From Arthrobacter sp. PAMC 25486 (GTDB lineage: Bacteria > Actinomycetota > Actinomycetes > Actinomycetales > Micrococcaceae), in assembly GCF_000785535.1 (NCBI RefSeq), contig NZ_CP007595.1, positions 1,922,001 through 1,986,000 on the forward strand: 64,000 bases of DNA, written 5' to 3'. Positions 17,574 through 25,425 of the stretch are shown here, piece by piece. The position numbers were made by a program, and so were the translations under genes. Position 1 is the stretch's first letter; each line of letters starts with the position of its first letter. The notes under the pieces are model-generated. The model did not search any database, had not been told where the DNA came from, and was given only the letters and a program-made list of their open reading frames with translations.

Positions 17574-19262
17574 CTACGCTTTCGTTGCAGCGGTTGGTTC
17601 GGGCGTGTGCCCGACCTCTTCGCGGGTGTCGAAGTCGCCGATGCGCTCCTTGATGGTGTCAAAGTCGAAGGTGGCGTTGTTGCGGAAGCACATGAAGTAG
17701 CACACCAGGGCGCTCACGGCGTAGGCCACGAGGGAACCGGACAAGACCGTGTAGTCGTGCAGGAATCCGATGGAGAATGGAGCCGCTGCCACCATGGCGA
17801 CGGCGGCTACGATCTTGGCCGTCTTCAAGCCGAAGAAGCCAAACGCCATCAGGCCCAGGACAACTCCGATGCCCACAACGGAGATCACATCGACCACAAT
17901 GCCCGTGAGCCCGCCCATGGAAATCCATTCAAACCGCACGGGCAGGAAACAGGCCAAAGCCACAAGCACCGAGACGGTGAAGGCCTTGTTGGTAACCTTC
18001 TGCCAGTAGAAGCTGGCAATGACGGGGAACACCAAGGCACCCCACAAGGCTCCGACAAAGACCAGCAGGTCCAGAATGTTCAATTTGCCGCTGGCAAAGT
18101 ACAGCCCGGCTCCCGTGGCAACAATCATGGTGATGCGGCCAACGAGCAGCATGGTGGTTGGCTTGACTTCACCCTTCTTGGCAATATTTTGGCCATAAAC
18201 GTCAGCCATCATGATCGAAGACATGGCGGACAAGTCCGAGTCGGCAGTGGACGACAGCGCTCCAATGATCATAATCAGGAAGATGCCCACGAGGACGGGG
18301 CTCAGGTAGGTGGCGGCCATTTGCGGGATCAGGTTGTTGGTGTCCCCATCCAACGGCACAACGCCGGTGTAGAGCGCCATGACGCCCAGCATGCCAATGC
18401 CGATGATCGTTGCACCGTAGCCCACGGTTGCCGTGACAAAGGTTTTCTTGATCAGGTCCTCGCGCACGGCAAAGAGCCGCTGGGCAATGGTCTGGTTGCC
18501 AATGGCATAGGCCAGAACTGCCGCGATGTACGGGGCACCCTGGTTCAGGAACGCCTCGGAGGAGAAGAAGTTGGACTGCTGCGGGGTCAGGTTGGCAGCA
18601 CCTGTGACAAACATGTCGGGGCCACCAGCAGCAAAGAACACCACCGGAATGATGATCACCACGGCGCCGAGCATGGCAAACACCTGAACAGCATCAGTCA
18701 GTACCGAGGCCCTAAAACCTGACCACAGTGAGTACAGCAAGATGCCTGCACCAATAAATACAATGCCCTGGGTGAAGCTGAAGGGTGACAACAGCGAAAT
18801 CAATGCTCCACCAGCGATGAAGTTGGAGGTGATACTGACCATGGATCCAACAATGTTGGATCCGGCCAGCATCAGCTGGCTGGACTTTCCATGCCGGGCG
18901 TACATGACCTCAGCCAGTGTGTGGGCCTTGGGTGCCACGGCGCGGATCCGCTTGCCAAAGGGGTAGATGAACAAGATCATCAACGCACCCCACAGGCCAT
19001 AGTGGATGGGCCCCGAGATGCCGTAGGTGTAGCCGGAGGTGGCCGAGGCGTACATCGACGACGCCCAGATCCAGGTGGCTGTCATGCTTCCGGCAGAAAT
19101 GCCGAAACCCACCTTGTTGCCGGCGGTCATATAGCCGTCTGCGTTCTCCTTCTTGCGGCCAATGAACAAGGTCATGAGAAAAGTGCCGCCAAAAAACAGC
19201 ACTAAAAGGCCAATTACTGTCCAACCCCCAAGTTGGTGGAGTCCTGCGCCATCCGGCACCAT
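17574..19262 (-). CDS. Sodium:solute symporter (SSS family)
   Basis: A 562-residue, ~14-helix sodium symporter. Recognisable SSS features are GYMTAGNKVGFG after helix 1, TATWIWASSMYASATSGYTY, the helix 5/6 region with YSLWSGFRASVLTDAVQ, and SSTADSDLSAMSSIM in the sodium-site helix. The pattern is closest to the urea/polyamine-like (DUR3-like) branch, but substrate is not certain. The start at ATG 19262 has GAGAGGAA six bases before it; the frame is open to 19403, but that extension is not conserved-looking. Followed by a 43-aa small subunit. Acetate, proline or other solutes remain possible. Confidence 0.87.
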   Translation of the reverse strand: MVPDGAGLHQLGGWTVIGLLVLFFGGTFLMTLFIGRKKENADGYMTAGNKVGFGISAGSMTATWIWASSMYASATSGYTYGISGPIHYGLWGALMILFIYPFGKRIRAVAPKAHTLAEVMYARHGKSSQLMLAGSNIVGSMVSITSNFIAGGALISLLSPFSFTQGIVFIGAGILLYSLWSGFRASVLTDAVQVFAMLGAVVIIIPVVFFAAGGPDMFVTGAANLTPQQSNFFSSEAFLNQGAPYIAAVLAYAIGNQTIAQRLFAVREDLIKKTFVTATVGYGATIIGIGMLGVMALYTGVVPLDGDTNNLIPQMAATYLSPVLVGIFLIMIIGALSSTADSDLSAMSSIMMADVYGQNIAKKGEVKPTTMLLVGRITMIVATGAGLYFASGKLNILDLLVFVGALWGALVFPVIASFYWQKVTNKAFTVSVLVALACFLPVRFEWISMGGLTGIVVDVISVVGIGVVLGLMAFGFFGLKTAKIVAAVAMVAAAPFSIGFLHDYTVLSGSLVAYAVSALVCYFMCFRNNATFDFDTIKERIGDFDTREEVGHTPEPTAATKA

Positions 19263-19628
19263 GCGTATTCCTCTCGCTAGGGCGGAACTCACCGGCATTC
19301 CGCCAAAAAAAGCGTGCGCCGCCCATAAAAGAGGTACAAAAAGCAATCCGGTGACGGAGCTGTCGGGCGCACTATCCCGCCCGGGACCAGCCACCAACAG
19401 CAAGCAGACTTAACTGCGCAGGGGCCCAAAGTGAATCGCATACAAGACGATCATTCACTACCGGAAAATCAACGGCTGACGTTCAGCCGGCAACGGGAAC
19501 ACAACAGTTCCAGGGCAAGGTTAGTTGCTCTCTCGAACTGTTTATTGCCTTCAACAGTAACAGCGGCCCGGCGCTTCATTCTGATTGTTACGCACAAGAA
19601 AAGAGTAACGATGGTGCAACCATTGCCG
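19263..19628. other. Intergenic region without a recognised gene
   Basis: About 370 bp between the 5' end of the symporter gene and the 3' end of the PHP gene. It is more AT-rich than its surroundings, especially 19420-19630. It presumably carries the symporter promoter. I see no protein-like frame, no strong hairpin and no member of the repeat families found elsewhere. Confidence 0.5.
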
Positions 19629-20477
19629 TTATGGCAGGTACGCCGGCGTTCCCGTGCCAACTGCCAGGATGCGTTCCAGCACCTCACGTGACGTGAGATT
19701 TTCACCCAGCAGGTTCGGCTTTCCGGCCCCGTGGTAGTCGGAGGAGCCGGTCATGAAAAGCCCGGTTTCCTGCGCAAGGCGGCGCAGCCACGCGCGACCT
19801 TCGGGAGGATTGTCCCGGTGCTCGACCTCCAAACCCAGCAGTCCGGCGTCGACCATGTCATGAAAAACTTCCGGCGGGGCAACCCGTCCCCGTTCCGATG
19901 CCACAGGGTGGGCAAACACCGGCACGCCGCCGGCCGCTCGGACCAGCTCCACGGCGAGCACAGGGTCCACGGCGTAGTGGCTGACAAAATAGCGCGAATG
20001 CGAGGTGAGAATGCTGGCGAAGGCTTCATTCCGGTCCGCCACGATGCCGGCGGCGACGAGCGCATCGGCGATGTGGGGGCGGCCAATGGTGGCGCCAGGG
20101 GCAACGTGGGCGCTGACGTCGTCCCAATTCAGCGGGTAGTCCTCGGCCAGTCGCTCCACCATGCATTCGGCGCGGGTCAGGCGGGCGTCCTTGGCCTTGG
20201 TGATTTCCTCGAGGAGGTCCGCATTGAACGGGTCGTGCAGGTAGCAGAGGAGGTGGACGCTGACACCTTGGGACGTCTTGCAGGAGATTTCCATGCCCGG
20301 AAGCAGCCCCACACCCTGCTGGCGGGCGGCGTCGAGTGCTTCCGCCCAGCCGTCGGTGGAATCGTGGTCAGTCAGGGCCAGCACGTCCAGACGCGCCTGC
20401 GCCGCTGCGGCAAGCAGTTCGGCGGGCGGCTGGGTGCCGTCGGAAACATTTGAGTGCGCATGCAAATCGATCCTCAC
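19629..20477 (-). CDS. PHP-domain phosphoesterase (RNase AM/YciV-like)
   Basis: A 282-residue metal-dependent phosphoesterase with a full set of PHP motifs: RIDLHAHSNVSDGT (motif 1), ALTDHDSTDG (motif 2), GMEISCK, then VFAHPVASE and TGSSDYHGAGK (motif 4). The group includes nucleoside 3',5'-bisphosphate phosphatases and the E. coli 5'-3' exonuclease RNase AM, so a role in nucleotide or RNA-end turnover is likely. The start ATG gives the metal ligands within the first ten residues, as in the family. It diverges from pepP with about 100 bp between. Confidence 0.9.
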   Translation of the reverse strand: MRIDLHAHSNVSDGTQPPAELLAAAAQARLDVLALTDHDSTDGWAEALDAARQQGVGLLPGMEISCKTSQGVSVHLLCYLHDPFNADLLEEITKAKDARLTRAECMVERLAEDYPLNWDDVSAHVAPGATIGRPHIADALVAAGIVADRNEAFASILTSHSRYFVSHYAVDPVLAVELVRAAGGVPVFAHPVASERGRVAPPEVFHDMVDAGLLGLEVEHRDNPPEGRAWLRRLAQETGLFMTGSSDYHGAGKPNLLGENLTSREVLERILAVGTGTPAYLP

Positions 20478-20530
20478 TCTCCAAGCCTACGTCTGTTCGC
20501 CGCCGCCCCGCTGCTGCGCCGCACGCCGCG

Positions 20531-20553
20531 CCCTTTGTCCCTTTGTCCCTTTG
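20531..20553. repeat. 8-bp tandem repeat upstream of pepP
   Basis: CCCTTTGT occurs as two full copies and a third truncated one, 25-47 bp before the pepP start and within the shared promoter region with the PHP gene. Copy number could slip during replication and alter promoter or leader spacing. Confidence 0.7.
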
Positions 20554-20577
20554 CGCAAGCGGTGGGAGACTTAAGGA

Positions 20578-22152
20578 GTGAACCAGACTGAGCAAACTTC
20601 CGTGAACACCGCCCCTTCAAGCGAGCAGCCCCTCGAGGAGCGTGTGAACAACCGTTCGCAGCGCCCCGATTCGGACGCCTTCCGTTCCTTCATGGCCGCC
20701 AACTGGGCGCCGTCGACCGCCGAACTCCCCTCCCGGGATGAGGTGGCAGACCATGCCGCGCGCCGCCGTCGTGCCATTTCCGCACAGTTCCCCGGCGAGC
20801 GGCTCGTCATTCCGGCCGGCCCGTTGAAGGTCCGCTCCAATGACTGCGACTACCGCTTCCGCCCGCACTCCGCGTTCGCGCACCTGACCGGCTTGGGCGT
20901 TGACCACGAACCCGACGCCGTCCTAGTGCTGGACCCTGTGGCTGAAGGTGCAGGGGACGACGGCGGTAATCACCTCGCCACCTTGTACTTCCGTCCCATG
21001 GCCGGCCGGGATACCAAGGAATTCTATGCCGATGCCCGCAGCGGCGAGTTTTGGATTGGCCGCCGCCCCACACTGCCCGAGTTCCAGGCGAAGCTGGGCC
21101 TGCCCACCGCCGACGTCACCGCCCTTGAAGTGGCCGTCACCAAGAATGTTGGAGATACGTCGGTTGGCGGCATTTCGATCCGCCTGGTGCGCAAGGTTGA
21201 CGAGAACATCGACGCCCTCGTGGACACCGCCCGCTACAACACAGCCAAGGACCCGGACGCCATGGACTTCAGCGCCCTGGACGACCTCGACGGCAAGCTA
21301 ACCGAGGCACTCTCGGAGCTGCGCCTCATCAAGGACGCCTGGGAAATCGAGCAGATGAAGGTCGCCGTCGCCGCCACCATCAACGGCTTCGAGGACATCG
21401 TGAAGGCTCTGCCCCGCGCGGTTGCCCACACGCGCGGTGAGCGTGTAGTTGAGGGTGCGTTCTTTGCCCGCGCCCGCGAAGAAGGCAATGAGCTCGGCTA
21501 CGACACCATCGCGGCCGGCGGCAACAACGCCACGGTCCTGCACTGGAACCGCAACAGCGGCACCATCGACGCGGGCGAATTGCTGCTGGTTGATGCCGGC
21601 GTTGAGGCCGAGTCGCTGTACACGGCGGACATCACCCGCACCCTCCCGGTCAACGGCAAGTTCTCCGACGTGCAGCGCAAGGTCTACCAGGCCGTGCTTG
21701 ATGCTGCGGATGCAGCCTTCGCCGTTGCCGTTCCGGGCGCCAAGTTCCGCGATGTCCACACCGCGGCCATGGAGGTGCTGGCCGACCGCCTCGCCGCCTG
21801 GGGCCTGCTGCCGGTTTCCGCGTCCGTTGCACTGTCCCCCGAGGGCCAGCAGCACCGCCGCTGGATGCCACACGGCACCAGCCACCACCTGGGCCTTGAC
21901 GTGCACGACTGTGCACAGGCCCGCGCCGAAATGTACGTTGATGGCATCATCGCCGAGGGCATGGTCTTCACAATTGAGCCCGGCCTGTACTTCAAGGAAG
22001 AGGACCTGGCCATCCCGGCCGAGTACCGCGGCATCGGCGTGCGCATCGAGGACGACATCCTGATCACAGCCAACGGCCCGGTCAACCTCAGCGTGGCACT
22101 GCCCCGCGAGCCGGACGCCGTTGAGACGTGGATGGCCGGCCTCTCCAAATAG
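20578..22152 (+). CDS. pepP: Xaa-Pro aminopeptidase (aminopeptidase P)
   Basis: A 524-residue M24 metallopeptidase that removes N-terminal residues before proline. The N-terminal creatinase-like domain (about 40-240) contains FRPHSAFAHLTGLG; the pita-bread domain (about 265-510) has the five metal ligands in VDAGVEAESLYTADITRT (two Asp), HGTSHHLGLDVHD (His), TIEPGLYF (Glu) and IRIEDDILIT (Glu). The GTG start follows GGAGACTTAAGGA. The leading ~35 residues are Ser/Glu-rich, so a downstream GTG is also possible. Confidence 0.95.
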   Translation: MNQTEQTSVNTAPSSEQPLEERVNNRSQRPDSDAFRSFMAANWAPSTAELPSRDEVADHAARRRRAISAQFPGERLVIPAGPLKVRSNDCDYRFRPHSAFAHLTGLGVDHEPDAVLVLDPVAEGAGDDGGNHLATLYFRPMAGRDTKEFYADARSGEFWIGRRPTLPEFQAKLGLPTADVTALEVAVTKNVGDTSVGGISIRLVRKVDENIDALVDTARYNTAKDPDAMDFSALDDLDGKLTEALSELRLIKDAWEIEQMKVAVAATINGFEDIVKALPRAVAHTRGERVVEGAFFARAREEGNELGYDTIAAGGNNATVLHWNRNSGTIDAGELLLVDAGVEAESLYTADITRTLPVNGKFSDVQRKVYQAVLDAADAAFAVAVPGAKFRDVHTAAMEVLADRLAAWGLLPVSASVALSPEGQQHRRWMPHGTSHHLGLDVHDCAQARAEMYVDGIIAEGMVFTIEPGLYFKEEDLAIPAEYRGIGVRIEDDILITANGPVNLSVALPREPDAVETWMAGLSK

Positions 22153-22170
22153 CTCCCCATCCCCTCCCCC

Positions 22171-22245
22171 AAATCGAGTTTGCACTTGTTAGACCGATTC
22201 GCCGCATTTTCCCGGTTTATCGTCCAACAAGTGCAAACTCGATTT
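22171..22245 (+). repeat. GCAGT-type palindrome, copy 2 (terminator-like)
   Basis: A 24-bp stem with one mismatch: arm 1 runs AAATCGAGTTTGCACTTGTT (22171-22190), arm 2 is its complement at 22222-22245, followed by a run of six Ts. It begins 18 bp after the pepP stop and looks like a working intrinsic terminator. Its outer arm AAATCGAGT is shared with copies 3 and 4; the inner arm is TTTGCACTTGTT instead of ACGCAGTTGTT. Confidence 0.8.
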
Positions 22246-22280
22246 TTTGGTGGAGCGCCTTAGAGCACGACGGCGGGCGG

Positions 22281-22377
22281 TCAGTTGGGTGTTTGCCCGC
22301 CGGCGATGAGCGCCTTGAGTGCCGCGACGTGTTGCTCGTAGGCCACCTTGCCCGTGGCCGTCAGCGCCGCCCACAAG
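22281..22377 (-). pseudogene. C-terminal fragment of a winged-helix regulator
   Basis: On the minus strand a frame ends with LTATGKVAYEQHVAALKALI and a stop at 22281. This is the pattern of the last helix of PF13601-type winged-helix regulators (usual form LTxxGRxAFExHVAALRAI). Upstream the frame runs directly into palindrome copy 3 (22379-22450), and no DNA-binding helices precede it, so only about 31 residues are left. The remainder was probably lost or replaced when the palindrome-rich sequence arrived. The match is from memory and short. Confidence 0.5.
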
Positions 22378-22378
22378 A

Positions 22379-22450
22379 AATCGAGTACGCAGCTATTGGA
22401 TCGATTTGTCCAAATTTCGGGCTTTTCCGTCCAACAACTGCGTACTCGAT
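22379..22450. repeat. GCAGT-type palindrome, copy 3
   Basis: Arm 1 AATCGAGTACGCAGCTATTG (22379-22398) pairs with arm 2 CAACAACTGCGTACTCGAT (22432-22450) with few mismatches. The loop TCCAAATTTCGGGCTTTTCC resembles the loops of the other copies. Shares AATCGAGTACGCAG exactly with the copy at 35835. Confidence 0.78.
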
Positions 22451-22510
22451 CGCTGGGGAACGTTATTAAGGGAGCTGCCGAGGGTCCCGCTGCGAACTCG
22501 AGAGTGGTGG

Positions 22511-22570
22511 GAAGCACGACGACGGGAGGCCACCTTTTGAAGAAAAGGTGGCCTCCCGTCGTCGTGCTTC
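22511..22570. repeat. ACGACGG-type palindrome, copy 1: perfect 28-bp stem
   Basis: Arms 22511-22538 and 22543-22570 are perfectly complementary over 28 bp with the tetraloop GAAG. The outer part, GAAGCACGACGACGGGAGG, belongs to the family seen at 42916, 54186, 56572 and 60192. It sits 12 bp beyond the 3' end of the stress-protein gene and probably terminates it. Confidence 0.85.
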
Positions 22571-22581
22571 AGGGGGTGAGG

Positions 22582-23457
22582 CTACTGCTCCGGGGCGTTG
22601 GGATCCTTGGGATCCTTGGGATCCTTGGGATCCTTGGGAGCAGGGTGCTCGGCGGGCTCGACACGGATGCCGTACTGCGGGCGCCCGTCCGGGAGGTCAG
22701 GGAACTGGCCGCGACGGGGTCCTTCCAAAGGAGCCTGACCCGGACGGTCGTTGTTCTCGGCAGGCGCGTCGGAGGCGGCTGCTTCAGGCGCATTGGCGGC
22801 GGGACCGTAGGGATCGTGCCAGCCTTCGGGACGAGCGGGGGCCGGGCCGGACGACGCCGGCGGCTGGGCGGGCGGCTGGACCGGAGGTCGGTACCCCTGG
22901 CCGCCTTGGCCCTGGAAACCTTGCCCCTGGTGCTGCTGGGGGCGGGGCGCCGTGGAATTCATGGGCAGCTGGGCCAGCAGGCGGCGGGCCTCCATGGCAA
23001 CGTCCACCGAGACGATGACGTCGTAGCTGGTGGCCAACACTTGGTTGGTGGAGGTGAAGTCGCGCTTGCCGCGCTGGGCGGCATAGCCGATGATCGCGAA
23101 CAACATCCACAGGGCTGCGCCCAAAAGAATGGAGGTGAAAATGTTGGAATAAGGCGCACCAACGTTGCTGGATGAATCAAAGAACGAGAGCATGACGCCG
23201 ATGAACAAGCCAAACCAGGCGCCTGTCATGGCACCCCTCAGGGCCACGCGCGGGTAACTCAGTTTGCCCGTCACCCGTTCCACGATCTTCAGGTCATTGC
23301 CCACAATGGAAACATGCCTGACGGGGAATTTCTCATCCGCCAGGTAGTCAACCGCCTTCTGGGCATCCAAGTAGGAAGTGTAGGAACCGATTGTCTCCCC
23401 GGAGGGAACAGTGCGGGCCTCGTCCATGGGGCGGGTGCGTCCAAAAAGGTTTGCCAT
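22582..23457 (-). CDS. General stress protein (17M/YflT-like domain) with two membrane helices and proline-rich tail
   Basis: A 291-residue protein. Residues ~15-65 form the small stress-protein domain (SYTSYLDAQKAVDYLADEKF, VRHVSIVGNDL); two membrane helices follow (GAMTGAWFGLFIGVMLSF and SILLGAALWMLFAIIGYAA). The last ~130 residues are Pro/Gln/Gly-rich and disordered, ending in four near-identical DPK repeats made by a 9-bp tandem repeat. The family is linked to stress, with no known activity. Start at ATG 23457 (MANLFGRTRPMDEAR); an ATG at 23475 is an alternative. Position and strand match Rv1234 in the conserved mrp-sigE neighbourhood. Confidence 0.82.
   Translation of the reverse strand: MANLFGRTRPMDEARTVPSGETIGSYTSYLDAQKAVDYLADEKFPVRHVSIVGNDLKIVERVTGKLSYPRVALRGAMTGAWFGLFIGVMLSFFDSSSNVGAPYSNIFTSILLGAALWMLFAIIGYAAQRGKRDFTSTNQVLATSYDVIVSVDVAMEARRLLAQLPMNSTAPRPQQHQGQGFQGQGGQGYRPPVQPPAQPPASSGPAPARPEGWHDPYGPAANAPEAAASDAPAENNDRPGQAPLEGPRRGQFPDLPDGRPQYGIRVEPAEHPAPKDPKDPKDPKDPNAPEQ
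22601..22636 (-). repeat. 9-bp tandem repeat (4 copies) in coding sequence
   Basis: GGATCCTTG occurs four times without interruption inside the 3' end of the stress-protein gene, encoding DPK repeats on the minus strand. As a multiple of three, copy-number change would alter tail length without breaking the frame. Confidence 0.9.
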
Positions 23458-23591
23458 CCCCCCATTGTTCACCATGATCCTGCATGTTTGCTGAAGTATC
23501 GCTGGCAGTGAAACGAAAATAGGCTCGACGCCGCCCGCTACTGGCCGCCAATGGTTGGGAAAATCGCCGAGAGGGGAAGTAGCCTGTAACT

Positions 23592-24875
23592 GTGAGCACA
23601 CAACCTACCCGCATCTTTGTTGCCCGGCTCCTAGGCCTGGACGTCTTTGACCCCCTCGGGGACAGGCTCGGCAAGCTGCGCGACGTAGTTGTGGTGGGCC
23701 GGGGCCCCAACACCGCCCCGCACGCCGTCGGCATCGTGGTGGAGGTTCCGGGGAAGAAACGGGTCTTCGTGCCCATGACGCGGCTGACGTCCATGGACCA
23801 GTCCCAAATCATCTGCACCGGCCTGGTGAACCTGCGACGCTTTGAACAGCGCGGCGCCGAACAGCTCGTGGTGGGCGGCATTTTTGACCGCAAGGTGACG
23901 CTCGTGGACGGCAGCGGCTTTGCCGTGATCGAAGACATCGCCATGGACCAGCAGCGCAACGGCGACTGGCTCGTGACCAAGCTCTTTGTCCGCCGGGGCT
24001 CCTCCACCTCACGGCTGCGCGGGCTGCGCCGCGGCCACACCATGCTGATTGACTGGGCCGAAGCGCACGCCGAAGACGCCGCCGCCCCGCAAAGCGCCAC
24101 CCACTTCGTGGCAACCCACGAAGACCTCAAGGCGGCGGACTTCGCCGATGCGCTGCAAGACATGACCGACAAACGCCGTGTTGAAGTGGCCAGCGAACTC
24201 CAGGATGAGCGCCTGGCCGACATCATGTCCGAGCTCCCGGAGGACGACCAGGTCACGCTGCTTTCCGCCCTGGACAATGAACGTGCCGCAGACGTGCTGG
24301 AGGAAATGGACCCCGACGACGCCGCCGACCTCCTCGCCGACCTGCCCAAGGCCAAGGCTGAGGAACTGCTGCTGCTCATGGAACCGGACGAAGCCAAGGA
24401 CGTCCGCCGCCTGCTGCAATATGCCGAAGGCACTGCCGGCGCCCTCATGACCCCGGTCCCCGTGATCCTGCCCCCGGAGGCCACGGTAGCCGAGGCGCTG
24501 GCACACGTCCGCAGCGAGGACCTGTCCCCCGCACTCGCCTCAGCAATCTTCATCTGCCGCCCGCCGCTGGAAACCCCCACAGGCCGTTTCTTGGGCGCCG
24601 TCCACATCCAGCAGCTGCTGCGCAGCGCACCTCCCGAACTGCTGGGCACCCTGGTCGACAAGAACTTAGAACCCGTCTCCGACCAGGACGACATCAGCAC
24701 CGTCAGCCACATCATGGCCTCCTACAACCTCAATTCACTCCCTGTCGTCAGCAAGGAAGGCCGCCTCGTGGGCGCCGTGACAGTTGACGACCTGCTGGAC
24801 CATCTCTTGCCTGAAGACTGGCGTGCCCATGAGGACGGCGCACCCATCAGGAGATTAGGAGGACGCATTGGCTGA
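23592..24875 (+). CDS. MgtE_N/CBS-domain protein lacking the magnesium channel
   Basis: A 427-residue soluble protein: a PRC-barrel-like N-terminal part (about 8-150; LLGLDVFDPLGDRLGKLRDV), an MgtE intracellular N domain (about 165-275; DERLADIMSELPEDDQVTLL, LEEMDPDDAADLLADLP), and two CBS motifs (about 285-415; GALMTPVPV, VDDLLDHLLPEDW). The membrane channel domain of true MgtE is absent. It overlaps the DUF1003 gene by 8 bp; the pair corresponds to Rv1232c-Rv1231c. A role in Mg2+ or nucleotide sensing, perhaps partnering the DUF1003 membrane protein, is inference. GTG start. Confidence 0.88.
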   Translation: MSTQPTRIFVARLLGLDVFDPLGDRLGKLRDVVVVGRGPNTAPHAVGIVVEVPGKKRVFVPMTRLTSMDQSQIICTGLVNLRRFEQRGAEQLVVGGIFDRKVTLVDGSGFAVIEDIAMDQQRNGDWLVTKLFVRRGSSTSRLRGLRRGHTMLIDWAEAHAEDAAAPQSATHFVATHEDLKAADFADALQDMTDKRRVEVASELQDERLADIMSELPEDDQVTLLSALDNERAADVLEEMDPDDAADLLADLPKAKAEELLLLMEPDEAKDVRRLLQYAEGTAGALMTPVPVILPPEATVAEALAHVRSEDLSPALASAIFICRPPLETPTGRFLGAVHIQQLLRSAPPELLGTLVDKNLEPVSDQDDISTVSHIMASYNLNSLPVVSKEGRLVGAVTVDDLLDHLLPEDWRAHEDGAPIRRLGGRIG

Positions 24876-25416
24876 GCGGCACCACACAAAGGGCGCGGGC
24901 CTGGACACCCCCATGGAGCTGAAATCACGGCTCCTGCCGAACCTGGCCAGCGATCCGGACCTCTTCGGCCGCTTCGCCGAGCGCTTTGCCCGCTACATGG
25001 GCACCGCCAATTTCCTGCTCTACATGACGATTTTTGTCATCGTCTGGATCGCCATCAACGTCATCGGCCTCTTCGGGCTGAAATGGGATCCGTACCCGTT
25101 CATCCTCTTGAACTTGTTCTTCTCCACGCAGGCCTCCTACGCCGCCCCGCTCATTCTGCTCGCCCAGAACCGCCAGGATGACAGGGACAGGGTCCAGATT
25201 GAGCAGGACCGCTCCCGCAATGAGCGCAACCTGGCCGACACCGAGTATCTGACCCGTGAGGTTGCCGCGCTGCGTATATCGCTGCGTGAAGTGGCCACCC
25301 GCGACTTCGTCCGCTCGGAATTGCGCAGCCTGCTCGAGGAGCTGATTGCCCTTCAAGGGGAAGAGGATACGCTGAAGGAAGCGCGCACTGCGCCGGATAC
25401 TCCCCCCAAATCTTAA
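24868..25416 (+). CDS. DUF1003 membrane protein
   Basis: A 182-residue protein with two membrane helices (FLLYMTIFVIVWIAINVIGLF and FILLNLFFSTQASYAAPLILLA) followed by a basic, charged coiled-coil-like tail (QNRQDDRDRVQIEQDRSRNER), the hallmark of DUF1003. Biochemical function is unknown. The start is a TTG inside the end of the MgtE_N gene, preceded by AGATTAGGAGGACGCA, a strong ribosome site that fixes this start. It is followed by mrp 9 bp downstream. Confidence 0.9.
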   Translation: MAERHHTKGAGLDTPMELKSRLLPNLASDPDLFGRFAERFARYMGTANFLLYMTIFVIVWIAINVIGLFGLKWDPYPFILLNLFFSTQASYAAPLILLAQNRQDDRDRVQIEQDRSRNERNLADTEYLTREVAALRISLREVATRDFVRSELRSLLEELIALQGEEDTLKEARTAPDTPPKS

Positions 25417-25425
25417 GGCAGCACC

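Noticed and set aside
17418..18722. 434-codon plus-strand frame
   Set aside because: Antisense to the sodium symporter and its small subunit; His/Asp/Gly-rich composition typical of shadows.
23348..24715. 455-codon minus-strand frame, Ser/Arg-rich
   Set aside because: Antisense to the MgtE_N/CBS gene; Ser/Arg-rich reading is the usual complement of Ala/Asp/Glu-rich coding.
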